DNA of 20,964 bases, taken from IMG/VR virus record IMGVR_UViG_3300022413_000051, positions 1-20,964 of that record. One strand, given 5' to 3'. The position numbers and the translations under genes are program-made. Shown here piece by piece: positions 5,854 to 13,511 of this stretch (position 1 is its first letter; each line of letters opens with the position of its first letter). The DNA comes from a virus. A model generated the notes under the pieces. It searched no databases. It had not been told where the DNA came from and saw only the letters and a program-made list of their open reading frames with translations.

Positions 5854-7902
5854 ATGGCCGAAGAGTCACGCACCGTCGACGCCCTTCCGCTTGAGCTACG
5901 CGCCGCCGTCGGGTCCGTCAACGAGGAGGACCGGACGGCCGATCTCGTGTTCACCACGGGCGCCGACGTCATGCGTCGTGACTGGTCTTCCGGCGAGCGA
6001 TTCATAGAAAAGCTCGGCACAAAGCCCTCGCAGGTCCGGCTGGACCGCCTGAACGGCGGCGCCCCGCTCCTGAATTCTCACGCCTCGTTCGACCTCCGCG
6101 AGCAGTTCGGTGTCGTCGTCGAGGGATCGGCGAAGATGACCTCGGGGGAAGGGCGCGCCTCGGTCCGGTTTTCAAAACGCGAGGACGTGGAGCCGTTCTT
6201 CCGGGACGTCGTCGACGGCGTGATCCGGAATGTGTCCGTCGGGTACCGGGTACACCGGTTCGAGGAGTCAAAGGGCAAGGACGGAGCGCCATCCGTTCGC
6301 ACGGCCACGGACTGGGAACCCTTCGAGGTGTCGATGGTCCCGATCCCGGCTGACGCCGCCGCGCAGTTCCGAGAAAACAAGCAACAGACGCACGAATGCG
6401 TGATCGTCACGCGTCACGAGGAGATCGAAGCAATGCCCGACGAACCGATCCAGACGACCGATACCGGCGGCGCCGATCCAGAGCCGACCCGCGCCGCGGA
6501 CCCAGCACCGAGCGCGCCGGCACCAGCCGACCGGATCGCCCTGGCGGATGCGCCGAGCCCGGACGCGACGGCGGCCCGCACGGCCGAGCGCCAGCGCAGC
6601 CGGGAGATTCGCGACCTCGTCCGCGGGCAACGGCTCGAGGAGTCCTTCGCGGATGAGCTCGTCGACGCGGGGATTTCCGTGGCTGACGCGCGTGTGCGCA
6701 TCATGGAGCGCACCGCCGCGGAGACGAACGATCCATCGAACGATACCCGCTCCGGCGTGCACGTCGAGATGGGCGAGGACGTGCGCGATCGCTGGCTCCG
6801 CGGCGCGGAGAACTGGCTCCTGCAGCGCGGGGGCGTACTTGAGTCTGTCTCCCAACACGAGGGGAACAGCTCGAGTCACTACGATCCCGGTGAGTTTCGC
6901 GGGTTGACCCTCCTCGACCTCGCGCGCGAGTCGCTCGAGCGGGCCGGCGTCAAGTGGCGCGGGCTCTCCAGGATGGACCTGGCCGGGCAGGCGTTCATCC
7001 GGTCGGCCGGCTACCAGACGACGAGCGACTTCGCGAACCTGCTTGAGAACGTGCTCAACAAGACCCTGCGCGCCCAGTACGGGATCACGCCTGATACGTG
7101 GTCCGGGTGGTGCGGCACGACGACGGCAAACGATTTCAGGACCCAGAACTGGTACCGGCTCGGGTCCCTGGCGGCGCTCGAGACGCTTACCGAGGGCGGA
7201 GAGTTCCGGAACGCGACCATCGGCGACGCCGAAAAGCAGACGTTCGAGGTCGATACCCGAGGGAACATCATCGGGATCACCCGGAAAACGATCGTCAATG
7301 ACGATCTCGGAGGCTTGACCCGCATGGCGTCGATGCTCGGACGGGCCGCGGCGCTCACGATTGAAAGCGCGGCCTATACCGAGCTCGCCCTCAATTCAGG
7401 ACTCGGGCCGGATCTGTCAGATACCAATCCGCTCTTCGACGCCGCGCACTCGAACCTGGGCGCGGGTGCGGCGATCACGGCCGCGGCGATCGATGCTGAT
7501 GCCGCCGTCATGGCCGCCCAGACGGGACCGAACGGGAACGAGATCCTCGACCTCCGGCCGTCGGTGCTGCTGGTCCCCAGGGGCTTGCAGGGTGTCGCGA
7601 ACCAGATCAACGATTCGCAGTTCGACCCTGACGGCACCAAGTCGAACCGTCAGCCCAACATCGTGGGCGGCATGTTCGACCGCGTGATCGGCACGGCGCG
7701 CCTTACGGGCACACGGCGCTACATGTTCGCGGATCCGAGCGTCGCCCCGGTGATGGTGGTGTCGTTCCTCGAGGGCGAGCGCGAGCCCGTCATCGAGACG
7801 CAGGACGGATGGCGCTACGACGGCGTCTCGCTTCGTGCGCGGCTCGATTTCGGCGTCGACGGTGTCGACTTCCGCGGAGCCGTGACCGACGCTGGCGCGT
7901 AG
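5854..7902 (+). CDS. Prohead protease fused to major capsid protein
   Basis: A 682-residue protein with two parts. Residues 1-175 look like an HK97-type (U35) prohead protease: NSHASFDLREQFG with candidate catalytic His76, IRNVSVGYRV with Ser128, and WEPFEVSMVPIPADAAA with Glu158. A low-complexity Pro/Ala/Asp linker follows (about 195-245). Residues about 250-682 are the capsid subunit, with TSDFANLLENVLNKTLR, TLTEGGEFRNATIGD and ITRKTIVNDDLGGL, the pattern of capsid proteins annotated as Mu gpT-like. After assembly the protease should cut itself off, with scaffold-like sequence between the parts. No strong Shine-Dalgarno precedes ATG 5854. Confidence 0.92.
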   Translation: MAEESRTVDALPLELRAAVGSVNEEDRTADLVFTTGADVMRRDWSSGERFIEKLGTKPSQVRLDRLNGGAPLLNSHASFDLREQFGVVVEGSAKMTSGEGRASVRFSKREDVEPFFRDVVDGVIRNVSVGYRVHRFEESKGKDGAPSVRTATDWEPFEVSMVPIPADAAAQFRENKQQTHECVIVTRHEEIEAMPDEPIQTTDTGGADPEPTRAADPAPSAPAPADRIALADAPSPDATAARTAERQRSREIRDLVRGQRLEESFADELVDAGISVADARVRIMERTAAETNDPSNDTRSGVHVEMGEDVRDRWLRGAENWLLQRGGVLESVSQHEGNSSSHYDPGEFRGLTLLDLARESLERAGVKWRGLSRMDLAGQAFIRSAGYQTTSDFANLLENVLNKTLRAQYGITPDTWSGWCGTTTANDFRTQNWYRLGSLAALETLTEGGEFRNATIGDAEKQTFEVDTRGNIIGITRKTIVNDDLGGLTRMASMLGRAAALTIESAAYTELALNSGLGPDLSDTNPLFDAAHSNLGAGAAITAAAIDADAAVMAAQTGPNGNEILDLRPSVLLVPRGLQGVANQINDSQFDPDGTKSNRQPNIVGGMFDRVIGTARLTGTRRYMFADPSVAPVMVVSFLEGEREPVIETQDGWRYDGVSLRARLDFGVDGVDFRGAVTDAGA

Positions 7903-7948
7903 GAGCGATCACAGGTCAACACAGATACCAGGAGCGAGGTAGAGAAAC

Positions 7949-8308
7949 ATGGGCACCAGTTACCGAGCACCGGGCGACGTTGTGACGCTCGTCGCGGGCG
8001 CCGCTATCACGAAGGACGTTCCGGTCGAGGCCGGCCAGTTGCTGGTCGTGCCGACGGTCAGCGTCGCAAGCGGCGCGAACTTCACCGGGCATACGCGCGG
8101 CGTCTTTACGGGCTTGCCAAAGGTGGGTTCGCAGGCGTGGAGCGTGGGCGACCTCATTTACTGGGACAACGGAAACACCCGGTTTACGACGACGGCGACC
8201 GGTTCACTTCGCGCCGGTGTCGCCCTCGAGGCGGTGGGCGCTGGCGCCGGTGAGACCTCGACGGGCGACGTCCTGCTCGACGGTGGACTGAGGGCAGACG
8301 AACCCTAG
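7949..8308 (+). CDS. Capsid decoration protein, DUF2190 type
   Basis: A 119-residue beta-rich, Gly/Ala/Val/Thr-rich protein with few charged residues. The order YRAPGDVVTLVAGAAITKDV, FTGHTRGVFTGLPK, WSVGDLIYWDN and AGVALEAVGAGAGETSTGDV is the typical layout of DUF2190 proteins, which lie directly after the capsid gene and are thought to coat or stabilise the capsid. GAGG eight bases before ATG 7949 supports the start. Confidence 0.9.
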   Translation: MGTSYRAPGDVVTLVAGAAITKDVPVEAGQLLVVPTVSVASGANFTGHTRGVFTGLPKVGSQAWSVGDLIYWDNGNTRFTTTATGSLRAGVALEAVGAGAGETSTGDVLLDGGLRADEP

Positions 8309-8332
8309 GCCGGCGCTCGCGGGCCCGTCACC

Positions 8333-8680
8333 ATGGTGGATTTCGGATCCGTCCGGGATGTTGTCCGAGATGTGAACTGGTTCGTTCATGGGATTCCGGC
8401 CACCGTCACGCGACCGCGCGAGGTGGCCATTTCCACTCGGGTGATCTGGTGGACGCCGATCTCGGACGATCGGCCGGGCGGATTCGATCTGCAATCAAGC
8501 CGCCCGGAGCGGGTCGCCTGCCTGCGACGCGACGAGGTGCCCACGGTCCCGCGGGATACCGTGATCGAGGCGCCGGAGCGCGGTGGGGGCACGGTGAAGA
8601 AATGGCACGTCGATGGCCACGCCGTGACCGAAGCCGATCATGTTCGCGTCATCGTGCGGCCGTTCGATGAGGTCTGTTGA
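8333..8680 (+). CDS. Head-tail adaptor, lambda gpFII-like
   Basis: A 115-residue protein between the decoration protein and the tail terminator, where the head-tail adaptor is expected. The segment RPERVACLRRDEVPTVPRDT followed by VIEAP and then DHVRVIVRPF is the recurrent pattern of short FII-type completion proteins: a beta barrel preceded by a helix. These bind under the portal/gpW stack and make the tail docking surface. The ribosome-binding site is weak. The stop TGA 8678-8680 overlaps the next ATG. Confidence 0.8.
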   Translation: MVDFGSVRDVVRDVNWFVHGIPATVTRPREVAISTRVIWWTPISDDRPGGFDLQSSRPERVACLRRDEVPTVPRDTVIEAPERGGGTVKKWHVDGHAVTEADHVRVIVRPFDEVC

Positions 8681-9153
8681 TGGCGGCCACGCGCCGGCGG
8701 CAGATCCTCGAGGTCTTTCGGACGCGACTGCTCGGGATCAAGACGGTGGACGGGTTCAACACGAACGCGGGCGATCTGGTCTTTCTGGGCGAGACGCCTG
8801 TCCTCGGTCCGGACGATACGGAACCGGTCGCCCTGGCGGTTGTCGTGCTGACGGATGACGTCATCCACAGTCAAGAGAACGTGAAGACGGTGCTCCCGAT
8901 CGAGATCCAGGCCATCACGAAGCCAAACGCGCACGAGCAGTCCCAGCCATGGCTGCTCGTGGAAGACGTGATCGGCGATGTGAAGACCGCGATCGAGACG
9001 TCCGACCGCACGCTCGGCGGCCTGCTCTCTCATCAACGGGACATCCGACGGGGCCCGACCCGGTTTCTCGAGCGCGAGAGCGGCGACGACATCATCGCTG
9101 CCGGTATCACCTACATCGTCGAATTCGTCGAGGGCTGGGGGGCGCCAGCATGA
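8680..9153 (+). CDS. Tail terminator-like protein, gpU position
   Basis: A 157-residue protein from ATG 8680, sharing one base with the previous stop. It opens with a helix (RRRQILEVFRTRLLGI), then strands and helices with IEIQAITKP and WLLVEDVIGDVKTAIETSD, and ends IIAAGITYIVEFVEGWG. This profile and the position between head-tail adaptor and gpZ-like gene fit the tail terminator that caps the tail tube and fixes its length. Sequence similarity to lambda gpU is not obvious by eye, so the call leans on layout. Confidence 0.75.
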   Translation: MAATRRRQILEVFRTRLLGIKTVDGFNTNAGDLVFLGETPVLGPDDTEPVALAVVVLTDDVIHSQENVKTVLPIEIQAITKPNAHEQSQPWLLVEDVIGDVKTAIETSDRTLGGLLSHQRDIRRGPTRFLERESGDDIIAAGITYIVEFVEGWGAPA

Positions 9154-9695
9154 GCCTCGAGCTGCGGGTCGACAATCGCGAGCTCATGCGCCACCTCACG
9201 GCGATCGAGCGGGCGATCCCGCGCATCGTGCCGCGCGCGCTGAACCGCGGTGCAACGGCCGCCCGTACGGTCCTGGTCTCAACCATCCGGGCAGATATCG
9301 GGCTCAAGGCGCGAGATGTGCGCCGCCGCACATTCATCGAGCGGGCCACGCGCGGACGGCTGACCGCGCGCGTGAGCGCCTCCCGAAAGCGCCTCCCGCT
9401 GATTCAGTTCCGCGCGCGTGGGCCGGAACCCTCCCGTGGGCGCGGGCGCGGGGTTCGGGCGAAGGTCCCCGGCGGCGCGGGCCGGTACCCGAATGCGTTC
9501 ATTGCGACCATGGCGTCGGGGCACCGGGGCGTGTATCGCCGCGTTCGACGGGCGCGGCTTCCGATCACGGAGCTGCACGGCCCATCGATTGGCCGCGTGT
9601 TCGAGAAGCACGTCGACGTCGGCCGCGCGCGCGGCGAGGAAGTCTTCGAGCAGCAGCTACGCCACGAAATCGCGCGGGCGATTGGGGCCGCGTAG
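9150..9695 (+). CDS. Minor tail protein Z-like tail completion protein
   Basis: A 181-residue, strongly basic protein starting at ATG 9150 (ATGA overlap). The layout matches the lambda gpZ family: PRALNRGATAARTVLVSTIR followed by RADIGLKARDVRRRTF, RKRLPLIQFRARG, an Arg/Gly-rich loop, NAFIATMASGHRGVYRR and RLPITELHGPSI. gpZ-type proteins act at the head-proximal end of the tail so that assembled tails can join heads and deliver DNA. The stop is 12 bases before the tail tube gene. Confidence 0.9.
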   Translation: MSLELRVDNRELMRHLTAIERAIPRIVPRALNRGATAARTVLVSTIRADIGLKARDVRRRTFIERATRGRLTARVSASRKRLPLIQFRARGPEPSRGRGRGVRAKVPGGAGRYPNAFIATMASGHRGVYRRVRRARLPITELHGPSIGRVFEKHVDVGRARGEEVFEQQLRHEIARAIGAA

Positions 9696-9707
9696 GAGGA
9701 AACGACA

Positions 9708-10322
9708 ATGCCAGCCAACACCACGCCCTTCGAAATTATCGCCGCGCCGTTTACGATCTGGATCGCGCCGGTCGCCGAGGCGTTTCCAGACCTCGACACC
9801 GACCCTCCGGGCGGGAACTGGACGAAGGTCGGCACCAACGGCGATCTGAACTACTCCGATGCAGGCGTGACGATCTCGCATGCCCAGTCGATGAACTTCT
9901 GGCGCGCGCTTGGCGATGCCGGATCGCGCAAGGTCTTTCGTCAGGAAGAGGATCTGATGATCCGCGTCGAGATGGTCGACGTCTCGCTCGAGGGCTACAC
10001 CGAGGCGCTGCACCGGCAGACGCCGGCGGATGTGGCCGCCGGATCCGGGACTGTGGGCTACAAGACGATCGGGCTTTCTCGCGGGCTATCTGTGCCGACG
10101 ACGGCGCTGCTCGTGAGAGGGCCCTCGCCCTACCTCGACGGCGAGTTCTCGCAGTATGAGGTCCCCATTGCCGCGCAGAGCGGCAGTCCGGAGCCTGTCT
10201 ACCGTCGGGACGAGCCGGCGATGCTGGCCCTGGAATGGACCGCCCTGGTCGACACCGGCGCGGCCAACGAGTTCGAGCGGTTTGGCCGGCTTCGCGCCGC
10301 CGATGCCGCCGCGCTCCCATAG
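9708..10322 (+). CDS. Major tail tube protein
   Basis: A 204-residue protein with the strongest ribosome-binding site of the module (GGAGGA, 7 bases before ATG 9708), as expected for an abundant structural protein. It begins with a beta-rich stretch (FEIIAAPFTIWIAPVAEAFP) that includes NWTKVGTNGDLNYSDAGVTI, a pattern common in tail tube subunits, and has MIRVEMVDVSLEGYTEALHR in the middle. It precedes the tail chaperone genes, the usual place for gpV-type tube proteins. Confidence 0.85.
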   Translation: MPANTTPFEIIAAPFTIWIAPVAEAFPDLDTDPPGGNWTKVGTNGDLNYSDAGVTISHAQSMNFWRALGDAGSRKVFRQEEDLMIRVEMVDVSLEGYTEALHRQTPADVAAGSGTVGYKTIGLSRGLSVPTTALLVRGPSPYLDGEFSQYEVPIAAQSGSPEPVYRRDEPAMLALEWTALVDTGAANEFERFGRLRAADAAALP

Positions 10323-10329
10323 GCGCCAC

Positions 10330-10599
10330 ATGTCCGCCGGCGGCACGGTCGCGCGCTATCGGGTCCTGCTCGCGCAAGCGCGGGCCCACAAGCGCGAGAT
10401 CCGCCGCCGGCGCGAGCTGCTCCGGGAGGTGGCGGCGGAGCTTGCCGCGCTCTCCGAATCTGGCATACCCGTCAACCCGCAAGGCGTAGAGGAGATCAAC
10501 TCTCATGGCCAAGACAGCATCGGACACCACTACCCAAAAGACGCCGCACGCTCGCAATCCGCTCCTCTCGCTCGACACGATCGCCGGGCTCGAGCGTGA
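10330..10599 (+). CDS. Possible small helical protein overlapping the tail chaperone gene
   Basis: Between the tail tube stop and the next clear gene are 182 bases. An ATG at 10330 opens a frame encoding 89 residues. The first 55 look coding: an Arg/Leu/Ala-rich amphipathic helix (ARAHKREIRRRRELLREVAA followed by ELAALSESG). The rest overlaps the chaperone gene by 95 bases and looks like out-of-frame sequence (GHHYPKDAARSQSAPLARHD). No clear Shine-Dalgarno is visible. It may be a real gene with a long overlap, or one whose proper stop was lost. Confidence 0.4.
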   Translation: MSAGGTVARYRVLLAQARAHKREIRRRRELLREVAAELAALSESGIPVNPQGVEEINSHGQDSIGHHYPKDAARSQSAPLARHDRRARA

Positions 10600-10996
10600 G
10601 GTCGTCGAGATCGACGGCACCCGCTACGAGCTCCTGCACCCGGCCGAGCTGCCTATCTCCGTGCTCCGGAAGCTCGAACGCATGGGGCAGGACTTCGCCG
10701 ACGTCGACGAGGACGACGAGGAGGTCGCGGAGCGTCTGTTGCGCCAAACGGTGCCGCTGATTCTGCAGGCACCCGACACCGTCATTGGTAAGCTGACCGT
10801 GTCTCAGCTCTACGGGATCGCCTCGGTTTTTACCGATCTCCAGCCGGCCGCGCGACGCCCGACGGCGCCGGAGAGCGGCAACGGGGCGAACCGATCAGGG
10901 ACTGGCTCGAAGTCGCGGCGCGGCTCACGCGGTTCTACCACGGCACGACGCCGGACTACTGGCTCGAAAGGTGCCCGCGCGAGCTCCTCGAGGTGA
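10505..10996 (+). CDS. Tail assembly chaperone, gpG-like
   Basis: GAGGAG upstream supports ATG 10505. Residues 1 to about 110 look like a small helical chaperone: LDTIAGLEREVVEIDGTRYE, HPAELPISVLRKLERMGQDF, an acidic patch DVDEDDEEVAERLL, and a helix around VIGKLTVSQLYGIASVF. After the GTTTTT at 10826-10831 the frame turns into Ser/Arg/Thr/Gly-rich sequence (SKSRRGSRGSTTARRRTTGS), as expected when coding moves to another frame. gpG-type proteins coat the tape measure protein during tail assembly. Position between tube and tape measure genes agrees. Confidence 0.85.
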   Translation: MAKTASDTTTQKTPHARNPLLSLDTIAGLEREVVEIDGTRYELLHPAELPISVLRKLERMGQDFADVDEDDEEVAERLLRQTVPLILQAPDTVIGKLTVSQLYGIASVFTDLQPAARRPTAPESGNGANRSGTGSKSRRGSRGSTTARRRTTGSKGARASSSR

Positions 10997-11226
10997 TGCT
11001 ATGGGCGATCCCAAAGCTCGCCGCAGAGGAAGCGCTCGAGGGGGTGACGCGCACGGCCGCCGGATCCGGCGCGATGAAGCCCGGCGACCAGAAAGCGATG
11101 GGGCGCGAATGGCGCCGGGCCGCGGGCCGGGAGCGCTTCCCACGCCGCGGCGCGCCGCTCCCGTCGAAGGTGGCGGGCGCGATGGGAATCGCCGTCATTC
11201 GTGAGCCGCGAAAGCCGAAACAATGA
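10792..11226 (+). CDS. gpT-like extension of the tail chaperone, -1 frame
   Basis: The -1 frame relative to the gpG-like gene is open from 10792 (after a TAA at 10789-10791) to TGA 11224-11226. From about 10888 it reads EPIRDWLEVAARLTRFYHG, TTPDYWLERCPRELLEVMLW and KPGDQKAMGREWRRAAG, with third codon positions almost all G or C, whereas the gpG frame there is poor. No good start is present before this coding; a GTG/ATG pair at 10993/10996 would cut off the conserved-looking part. A -1 slip between 10792 and about 10888 would make a 240-residue gpGT-type fusion. The best candidate is the run of five T at 10827-10831, not a canonical X-XXY-YYZ heptamer. The stop overlaps the tape measure ATG. 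Confidence 0.75.
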   Translation, partial: ADRVSALRDRLGFYRSPAGRATPDGAGERQRGEPIRDWLEVAARLTRFYHGTTPDYWLERCPRELLEVMLWAIPKLAAEEALEGVTRTAAGSGAMKPGDQKAMGREWRRAAGRERFPRRGAPLPSKVAGAMGIAVIREPRKPKQ

Positions 11227-13511
11227 GCGTGATCACGCGATCGATTCTCGAGTTTATCGGACGCGAGGACTCTGCCCTCCGCAGCATCCGCACGCTCAAG
11301 CGTGAGGCCGGCGGGCTCGGCGAATCATTCGGCCAGCTCGGCGGCCGGATGAAAACGGTCGGCGGCAACATCAGGGGCGTAGGCAGAACGCTCCTCCCCC
11401 TCTCGGCCGGCTTCGCGGCGGTCGGTGGCGGCGCGATCAAGATGGCCACCGACTTCAACGCCGGCATGGCCAACGTCGCGACGCTGATCCCGGGCAATAT
11501 CGAGCGCGTCGAGGAGTTGAAAACCACCGTCCAGGACATGGCGGTATCGGTCGGCAAGTCGACCGCGGATCTCTCGGGCGGGCTGTTCCAGGTGATCTCC
11601 GCCTTCGGGGATTCCGCCGAGACGGCTGGGATCCTTGACGTCAACGCCCGGGCCGCGGCGGCCGGCCTTGCGACGACGACGGACGCGATCAACCTCACGA
11701 GCGCCGTCACGAAGGGATACAACGACACGTCGCTGGAGGCGATCCAGCACGTCAGCGATCTAGCGTTCATGACGAACAAGCTCGGGCAGACGACCTTCCC
11801 CGAGCTCGCCGCCAGCATGGGGCGCGTCGTGCCGCTCGCGTCGGAGCTCACCGTCTCACAGGAAGAGCTCTTCGGCGTGATGGCCACGGCGACGGGCGTT
11901 ACTGGGACGGCGTCCGAGGTCTCGACGCAGCTCCGCGGCGTCTTGCAATCGCTGCTCGCGCCAACAAAAGAGATGGATTTCGTCTTCGGTCAGCTCGGCG
12001 TCACGAGCGGCGAAGCGCTGATCCAGCAAGAGGGCCTCCAGGGCGCGATTGAAGCGGTGGTCGCCGAAGCCGAGGGGAGCGGAATGGCGCTCCAGCGGTT
12101 CATAGGCTCCATCGAGGGGCAGACGCTCGCGCTGGCCCTGACCGGCGCGCAGGCCGACACATTTACCGACAAGCTCGAGGCCATGAACGACGTGGCCGGC
12201 GCCACCGATGAGGCCTTTCGCGAGCAGTCCGAGGGCATCAACGAAGCCGGCTTCCTCTGGAAGCAACTGCAGCAGCGCGTCGCAACCGCGGCGCAGCGCT
12301 TCGGCGACAAGCTCCTGCCGGTCCTGCTCGACACGTTTGACGCCCTCGCGCCCGTCGGGAACAAGCTGCTCGAGCTGCTCGATTGGTTTGGCGATCTGCC
12401 GGCACCGGTGCAACGCGTGGCCGCGATCATCGGCGGGCTCGTGGCAATTCTGGGCCCGGTGGCGCTGGCCTTCGGCACGGTGATCTCCGCGGTGGGGAGC
12501 TTGATCGCGACCATGGGCCCCGTGATTGCGCTGGTGGCCAAGGTGGGCGCCGCCATCGCCGCGCTCGGCGCCGGCCCGCTGCTCGCCATCGTGGCGGCCG
12601 TCGCCGCCGTGGTGACAGCGTGGCTCAACTGGGACGAGATCGTCGAGATCACTGCGCGCGTGGTGACCGGCGTACGCGAGTGGATCGTCGACAAGTTCGG
12701 CCGGATCGTCGAGGCCGTGCGCGAGAAGGTCGAGGCGGTGACCGGTTTCTTTTCGGACATGTTCGACAACGTTGTCGGTCGGTCATTCGTTCCGGACATG
12801 GTCGATCAGATCGGCGGCCACATCGATCGCCTTGATTCGGTCTTTGTGGATCGCATCAAGGGCCAACTCGAGAAGATCGGCGGGGAAGGTGGCTTCTTCG
12901 CCCAGTTGTCCGGAGACGTATCGCGCTTGGTTGGGGATTTGTTCGCCGGCCGCGACGTCTCCGGCTCGCTCGCAAACCTCGCGACCGAGGGCCTTGCGTT
13001 CCTTGCGAATGCCATCGTTCCCGGGTTGGGCGAGATCGTGGGCCTCTTTGCGCGGTGGGGCGATGACATTTGGAGAGGCGTAAAGAAGGCGTTTTCGAGG
13101 ATCTGGGACGGGATCCGGAATCTGGCGCGCGGCTTCAGGAGCCTGATCGGAAGCCTGCCCGGATTCGGCGGGATCCGAGGGCGACACCCGGATACGGATC
13201 TAACGAGCCCATTCCCTGGCATCCCGGGCCAGGGTCCAGGCGACGAGGGCGGCACCGCGATCACTGGCCCGGGCAACATCTTCGAGGCGCAACAGGGCGG
13301 AATCGGGCGCGTGACGCAACCGACCGCGTTCCTCGCGGGCGTGCACGCTCCGGAGGAGTTCGCCTTCTCAGGCGAGGGGCGGGGCTTCGGGCGTTTTGAC
13401 GACGCTGGGATCCTGTCCGAGCTTGGCGCCATCCGCCGCGAGCTGTTCACCGAGCGCCGCCTCACGCCCGATCTCGTGAGGGCGCAGATTCAACTTCACG
13501 CGGGGCGATAG
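11223..13511 (+). CDS. Tail tape measure protein
   Basis: A 762-residue protein starting at ATG 11223 (ATGA overlap). The N-terminal 300 residues follow the TP901-type tape measure pattern: FIGREDSALRSIRTLKREAG, MKTVGGNIRGVGRTLLPLSA, ATDFNAGMANVATL, VQDMAVSVGKSTADLSGGLF, MTNKLGQTTFPELAASMGRV, VTGTASEVSTQLRGVLQSLL and FIGSIEGQTLALALTG. Residues about 392-470 are a long hydrophobic Ala/Gly/Val/Ile region with several possible membrane spans, typical of tape measures and linked to DNA entry. The C-terminal part is amphipathic, then Gly/Pro-rich. It sets tail length; at 0.15 nm per residue it implies about 114 nm. Confidence 0.95.
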   Translation: MSVITRSILEFIGREDSALRSIRTLKREAGGLGESFGQLGGRMKTVGGNIRGVGRTLLPLSAGFAAVGGGAIKMATDFNAGMANVATLIPGNIERVEELKTTVQDMAVSVGKSTADLSGGLFQVISAFGDSAETAGILDVNARAAAAGLATTTDAINLTSAVTKGYNDTSLEAIQHVSDLAFMTNKLGQTTFPELAASMGRVVPLASELTVSQEELFGVMATATGVTGTASEVSTQLRGVLQSLLAPTKEMDFVFGQLGVTSGEALIQQEGLQGAIEAVVAEAEGSGMALQRFIGSIEGQTLALALTGAQADTFTDKLEAMNDVAGATDEAFREQSEGINEAGFLWKQLQQRVATAAQRFGDKLLPVLLDTFDALAPVGNKLLELLDWFGDLPAPVQRVAAIIGGLVAILGPVALAFGTVISAVGSLIATMGPVIALVAKVGAAIAALGAGPLLAIVAAVAAVVTAWLNWDEIVEITARVVTGVREWIVDKFGRIVEAVREKVEAVTGFFSDMFDNVVGRSFVPDMVDQIGGHIDRLDSVFVDRIKGQLEKIGGEGGFFAQLSGDVSRLVGDLFAGRDVSGSLANLATEGLAFLANAIVPGLGEIVGLFARWGDDIWRGVKKAFSRIWDGIRNLARGFRSLIGSLPGFGGIRGRHPDTDLTSPFPGIPGQGPGDEGGTAITGPGNIFEAQQGGIGRVTQPTAFLAGVHAPEEFAFSGEGRGFGRFDDAGILSELGAIRRELFTERRLTPDLVRAQIQLHAGR

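Noticed and set aside
4249-6020. Long minus-strand frames opposite the portal (4249-4977, 5109-6020)
   Set aside because: Antisense shadows of the portal and capsid genes; no domain pattern, no ribosome-binding site, and they cross gene borders.
11195-11887. 230-codon minus-strand frame opposite the tape measure gene
   Set aside because: Antisense shadow of a well-supported tape measure N-terminus.
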